A program made the translations under genes and the position numbers. The notes under the pieces are model-generated. The model saw only the letters and a list, made by a program, of their open reading frames with translations. It was not told the DNA's origin and searched no databases. From Smittium culicis (Eukaryota > Kickxellomycota > Harpellomycetes > Harpellales > Legeriomycetaceae): DNA of 13,947 nucleotides. Location of the stretch: positions 1 through 13,947 of the forward strand of contig LSSN01000483.1 in assembly GCA_001970855.1 (NCBI GenBank), read 5' to 3'. This document shows positions 9,570-13,947 of the stretch, one piece after another; position 1 is the stretch's first letter; every line of letters starts with the position of its first letter.

Positions 9570-10521
9570 CTAGTTCAGATAGCTTAACTCTTACACGGGT
9601 ACAGCTACACCTACTTGGGCTATATCATGAATTAAAATTTGGAATTATCTGAAACAATAAAAATTAACAGACTAAAGACACATAAAGCTTCATACTATGG
9701 GTATGGCTTTCTAAACCGTGAAATTGTGCTCGCCGCACTAGAAATAAAATTCATAATTTCGGACCTGCTACCAATTGGATTCTACAGAGACAAAAAATTC
9801 TGGATTAGCGGAGCCTGATGCCACCCAATACAGACTGTAATTGACTACGCAATGCGGCTGGTTATCAAGGAAGGAAATGAACGCTGCCATGGAACTGATC
9901 CACGAGGAACTGGGTACTACCTCAGTGTTACTCCGTGCCACGAACACCCGTGAACGAGCTTTCATCAAGCAGCCGGGATACAAATCTTGGACTATCGATC
10001 TAATCAGGAAGCCAACTATGGCTCAAAAATCGTCGTGGGTAACTGGATGCTCAAGATGGATAAAATGATTCTGCAAGAAATATGTTGCTGTCCAGACTGC
10101 GATTTCGCTGTCCAACAGAAAAAAAAATTAAAACATTCGATTCAAAATGCAGTACTGAGCTATCTAGACAAAAAATAAAATCCAAATACAAGTTGGATTG
10201 ACCTGAAAACAATGTACGCCTACATTCGAGACTGGGCCTCCAGGATATCGGGGAATTGCGAATGGGCAGCTGTTGGACAGCCAAGCGTCTATACAACACC
10301 AAAATCTACAATGAAAAATATAAAATATCTTTCCCCTGCTGCAAGCTTGGAACTCCTGAGGCTGCAGATCACATACTAATATACTGCGCCGTGTGGCACA
10401 GAGTAGGTAATAGAACGATCGGCCGTTTCATACCAGTTTCGATCAGCATTGACGCCAATTTTTTGTTATCAAATTCTAATTAATCCCGGTAGTGGTTAGT
10501 TCAAAAATTACTTGAAGGTAT
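9570..10521 (+). pseudogene. LINE (non-LTR retrotransposon) C-terminal remnant with frameshifts and stops
   Basis: A 5'-truncated LINE end, read across three frames. Frame 1 (from about 9606) gives YTYLGY, NRLKTHKA, LLPIGFY and PIQTVIDYAMRLVIK, the thumb/connection region just after the reverse transcriptase core, with stops at 9633 and 9816. Near 9866-9885 the frame shifts to MELIHEELG, RERAFIKQPGYKSW and SSWVTGCSRW, ending in a stop at 10066. A third frame gives PENNVRLHSRLG (after a stop at 10199), IGELRMGSCWTAKRLYN and the knuckle region PCCKLGTPEAADHIL with C four residues on. TIGRF and LLSN follow, then, past stops at 10481 and 10490, WLVQKLLEG. The usual first cysteine of the knuckle appears to be Phe (FPCC). 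Multiple lesions mean no product. It belongs to the same family as the minus-strand fragment at 1-255. The short plus-strand open frames at 9841-10068, 9987-10178 and 10256-10483 are pieces or shadows of this relic, not genes. Confidence 0.85.
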
Positions 10522-12985
10522 TTAAAATACTCTTTACCCAGATCCACGTCGGTTTCTGTGATTTTATGTTGTTTTTTTTTGGGCTAGAAGTAATCAAAAT
10601 TATGAGAAGTTTTAATTAATCCATATATTTTAATCTAAATTGAATAAATGATTTACCAGCCCTTACGAACAAATTCTCAGCAAATCTGGAGCGTTTAGAG
10701 TGGCAGGGGGGAATAGGTTGAAAAAATATATATAATTTTGTTATTTTATTGCCCTTTTGTCTCTTTTGATTTAAATGATAACATCAATATAATTTATAAT
10801 TTTATTTTACCTTCATATTTAATTTATTTATGAAATAATCGCTAAAATGTACCGTTTTATTAATCAATTGCAAAAAATTCGTTAATAAATTTTATTTTAT
10901 TTCTAATGAAATGAAACAAATTTTTGTAATTTTCAACGGATTGAAAATCAAAATTTCTAATCAAAAAAACTATATATAATTTAATATAACTTTTTTTCGA
11001 AATAATTAATTACTGATATAAATTTTAAATTTTTTCATAATTATATCCTTTTGAATTTTTATGAAATTATAATATTAAAGATTGCTTTAGATTATTTCGA
11101 TTTTTATTAGATAAATCATTATCTTTAATATTTATAAATTTCAACAGTTTATGAAATTTACCAAATCTGATATAATGTTATATTTTAAACTTGTTTTTTA
11201 AAAAAATAGAAACATATATTACTTCTGATTTAATTCATTCTGTTAGGAAACTTTTGGAATAATATTAATACCGGTAGATAGTATAAAAGAGTAAGAAGAT
11301 TTGAATAAAAAAAAAATTTTTTTTAAACGAAAGTATGAAGGAATATAGAAACAGATCAGTAGTTTTGGTTAGTATAGGATGTCGCTTAAATCACTGAGAA
11401 ATTTGGAATTCGATGAATGAATCTGCTTAGTGAAATTATTCGCATACTAGAAAACTCAATAGAACTTTAACTAAGTAAATATACCATAAACTCATTAATA
11501 AGCTCTTATAATATATCTTTATAGTTTGTAGACACAATTAAGTTATTCTGTGGTGTTAATATTTTACTCACACATAATAAAAAAAAATTGGCATGCGGAA
11601 AGTATAAATAAATATTAATGTAGAAAAAAAAAATCGACAAGCATAATCAATATAGATTATTTGCTATGAAATAGCAAATATCAGATTGATTTGTTAAAAA
11701 AAAAGAACTTAATTGCTATTATTTATTTTGTGTAATTTTTAACTGAATATTCTCATATTCCTCTTATGGAATACGTAAAATTACTATTTTCATATAATTT
11801 GTATAAAAAAGCGTCACATGAAAAATGTAATTTAAATGAGTTTTATAATTTTATACCGTAACGGAATCATTCCAATTGCTAAAATTTTAATTAAATATTT
11901 CTTCAAATTCACTCAAGGCATTTAGAAACGGAAAAAAAAATTTTTTTTTTTTTTCTTTTTTTCAAAGTAAATCTTTTTTCAAAAAATTGTATAATGGAGA
12001 TAATTTTTATTAATATATCTTTTATAAACTATAATTGTATTCCCTCATCTTTTGTGCTATTTTAATGATTATTTCCAAAATATATACAAATTTATAATAT
12101 ATTATTCACTGCTATTTTAACCAATTTTCTAATTATGCAAGTTTAAGGTCATAATTTAATTTTGAAAATTTTTTAGTTTTTGTAATTATTGCGCAGGATT
12201 TCGCTAAAAAGTTAAAATTTTCTATGTAAAAAATAAATTTATTAAATTATAAAATAAAAATTTTTATCCCAATTCTGTTAGTATTATATGAACTCGAATA
12301 ATTCCTAGAGTTTAATATCTAATTGAAGAATTAGGATAATCTACTTGTTATAAGCTATTCCATTTATAATCAGTAAAATTTTTTAATAATAAATTTTATT
12401 ATTTAAAAAAAAAAATTATTTATTAGTATTTTTTTATAGTTTATTAAAAATTATATTACAACATATTTTTTAACATGATAAATTACTATCATATTTTTCA
12501 TATAATTAAAAATAAAAAGCGATATTTTTATAATTTTCAGATAGTGATTTCGTCTAAGATTTTGGATTATAAAAATTGAGATAAAATAAAATAACTAAAT
12601 TAAGCAAAATATAATTTTACATTTCCAGAGTCTAACTGTGTATTTTCCATACTATCGTTAAAAAGTTCAAAAATATAATAAGATTACTAAGATTGCTTTT
12701 TTTTTTCCTACGTTAAACATAGATTGAGATCATTGAGTTTATTAATATACTAACTTTATGATATAATTCAAATAGATACTAATGGATCCTTTTTCATCAA
12801 TTAAATGGTTAGAAGTTAATTATTATGGATTAAATTTAGTGGTAATTATGTCACATAGTGATTCTAAGTCTGAATGTGAAGAGAATTTCAGTTTGTGTAT
12901 ATGTATAAGTTTTAATTAGTGCGGCCAAATCCTTCGGTTGTATTGAGCGTATTCTCATAGGGATCGTTTTGATATTGGATGTATT
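10522..12985. other. Gene-free AT-rich region
   Basis: There is no frame with coding character. The first 40 or so bases (to about 10560) are less AT-rich and may be the 3' end of the LINE. Beyond that there are A/T homopolymers, two of them back-to-back inverted tracts: A10T8 at about 11307-11324 and A9T14 at 11932-11954. A hairpin lies at 11658-11680. Confidence 0.6.
11658..11680. repeat. Perfect hairpin, 10-base arms and GAA loop
   Basis: TATTTGCTAT and its exact reverse complement ATAGCAAATA flank a three-base GAA. The arms include a GC pair and are longer than expected by chance at one site, but in a region this AT-rich some such palindromes will occur. No gene nearby gives it a role. 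Confidence 0.6.
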
Positions 12986-13140
12986 TTTTTTTAGTGTTTG
13001 ATTTATATTTAATATAACAATAAAGAGTTTAAAATTTGGTACAAAAGGTTTATTTGATTATTAAGAGTGATTTTATTAATAGTAAGTTTGACCAAAAAAA
13101 AGTAAATTTTTTAAATGAAATACTAAATTCTTCTGTTTAG
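12986..13140. repeat. Diverged dispersed repeat, copy 2
   Basis: The counterpart of 529-672 in the same orientation, with the same ordered landmarks: TTTTTTAGT, AACAATAA, GTTTGACCAAAAA, AAATACT, ATTCTTC and TTTAG. Its middle part is about 10 bases longer. Neither copy carries a protein I recognise. Confidence 0.4.
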
Positions 13141-13224
13141 CCTTGTTTCCATTTTCCTTCAACTTTTCCAATTTTTCGATGACGTTTCTTGGTCATTTTG
13201 TTGCGGTTTTTATACCTTTCTGTT

Positions 13225-13249
13225 TTCATGTCAAATTTTATGACATGAA
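13225..13249. repeat. Perfect hairpin, 9-base arms and 7-base loop
   Basis: TTCATGTCA at 13225-13233 and TGACATGAA at 13241-13249 are exact reverse complements around AATTTTA. It lies about 85 bases past the dispersed repeat, in DNA with no supported gene. The TTG-started frame at 13298-13537 just after it is K/N/I/F-rich and looks like chance. The arms contain GC pairs, so this could be a protein-binding palindrome or a transposon-end relic. Confidence 0.6.
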
Positions 13250-13794
13250 TTATGTTATAATTACTATATTAAAACCAATTCATTAATTTAGTCATTATTG
13301 TGTCAATTTTTGTTTGGCATCATTATTATGTTCAATAATTATAAGTTTTACAAGATTATTTTCAGAAAATACAAGAAAAATCATAAGTATACAATAAGAC
13401 TCCAAAGAGAATTATTTAGGCGGTTCTACACTTTCACATATATACGAAATTTAAATAAAATAAATAATTTGTATATTCTAATCCTTAAAAGTACAATGAA
13501 TATTTATTTTAATGAAATAAAATTAAATTTTACATAGTTTATAACGTAATTAAAAAAAATTGATTATTATATAAATATAAAAAGTTTAAAATTCTCAGAA
13601 AAAGGTTTAAAATTAAACGAAATAAATAAATCAAACACATTTTTAGCTTTCTGTTACCATAGATACAAGATTAATACAACAAAGTGATCTCAATTAACCT
13701 TAGCAAATGTTTTATAAATATATTTATTTTAACCCTTAATAGAAAATATAGGTAGTCGTACGTTAAAAACCACCATTATTGTCCAGTTCGATAT

Positions 13795-13947
13795 AATAAT
13801 AAATAATAAATAATAAATAATAAATAATAAATAATAAATAATAAATAATAAATAATAAATAATAAATAATAAATAATAAATAATAAATAATAAATAATAA
13901 ATAATAAATAATAAATAATAAATAATAAATAATAAATAATAAATAAT
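13795..13947. repeat. 7-base tandem repeat (AATAAAT)n running off the window
   Basis: Unit AATAAAT repeats without a visible error for 153 bases, about 21.9 copies, to the last base of the window. The true array is therefore at least this long. It is not a TTAGGG-type telomere. Such perfect homogeneity suggests recent expansion by slippage, or an assembly that stopped because the array could not be resolved. Confidence 0.95.

Noticed and set aside
9768..10302. Minus-strand frames at 9768-9983 and 10051-10302
   Set aside because: They are antisense to the LINE relic and have no motifs of their own.
13298..13537. 79-codon plus-strand frame rich in K, N, Y and I
   Set aside because: TTG start and AT-driven composition; no similarity to anything I recognise.
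13795..13947. Telomere at the right end
   Set aside because: The unit AATAAAT has no G-rich strand and does not match any telomere repeat I know; a minisatellite is the simpler reading.

Overview
The window looks like nuclear DNA of a very AT-rich eukaryote, most likely an early-diverging fungus. The evidence is a spliceosomal intron with a GT...AG boundary and a CTAAC branch-point-like motif, TATA boxes, AATAAA-type signals, long gene-free AT-rich stretches and non-LTR retrotransposon (LINE) remnants. The style of the LINE C-terminus (cysteine knuckle, DHI-x4-C, then TIGRF) and the leuA-type 2-isopropylmalate synthase remind me of insect-gut Harpellales such as Smittium. That placement is recollection, not a search result.

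Layout: 1-255 holds the minus-strand C-terminal end of a decayed LINE, cut off by the window edge in a run of C. 386-3004 is gene-free apart from a diverged dispersed repeat at 529-672. 3005-3982 encodes a 325-residue secreted, cysteine-containing protein that I do not recognise. 3983-6780 has no gene I can support and contains an isolated run of eleven C at 4300-4310. 6792-7153 is the apparent promoter and leader of the next gene, with four related CTGATT sites and a TATA box. 7154-9183 is a complete two-exon gene for 2-isopropylmalate synthase (590 residues), the first committed enzyme of leucine synthesis. 9570-10521 is a second LINE remnant on the plus strand, with frameshifts and stops. 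10522-13794 is AT-rich and gene-free, with hairpins and a second copy of the dispersed repeat. 13795-13947 is a 7-base tandem repeat running off the window.

Only two intact genes are supported, and nothing links them functionally: one is housekeeping amino-acid biosynthesis, the other a lineage-specific secreted protein in a repeat-rich, gene-poor setting. The two LINE remnants belong to the same family in opposite orientations, and each helps validate the reading of the other. The most interesting items are the orphan secreted protein and the phased cluster of palindromic sites upstream of the leucine gene. I see no CRISPR, phage, rRNA or convincing tRNA.
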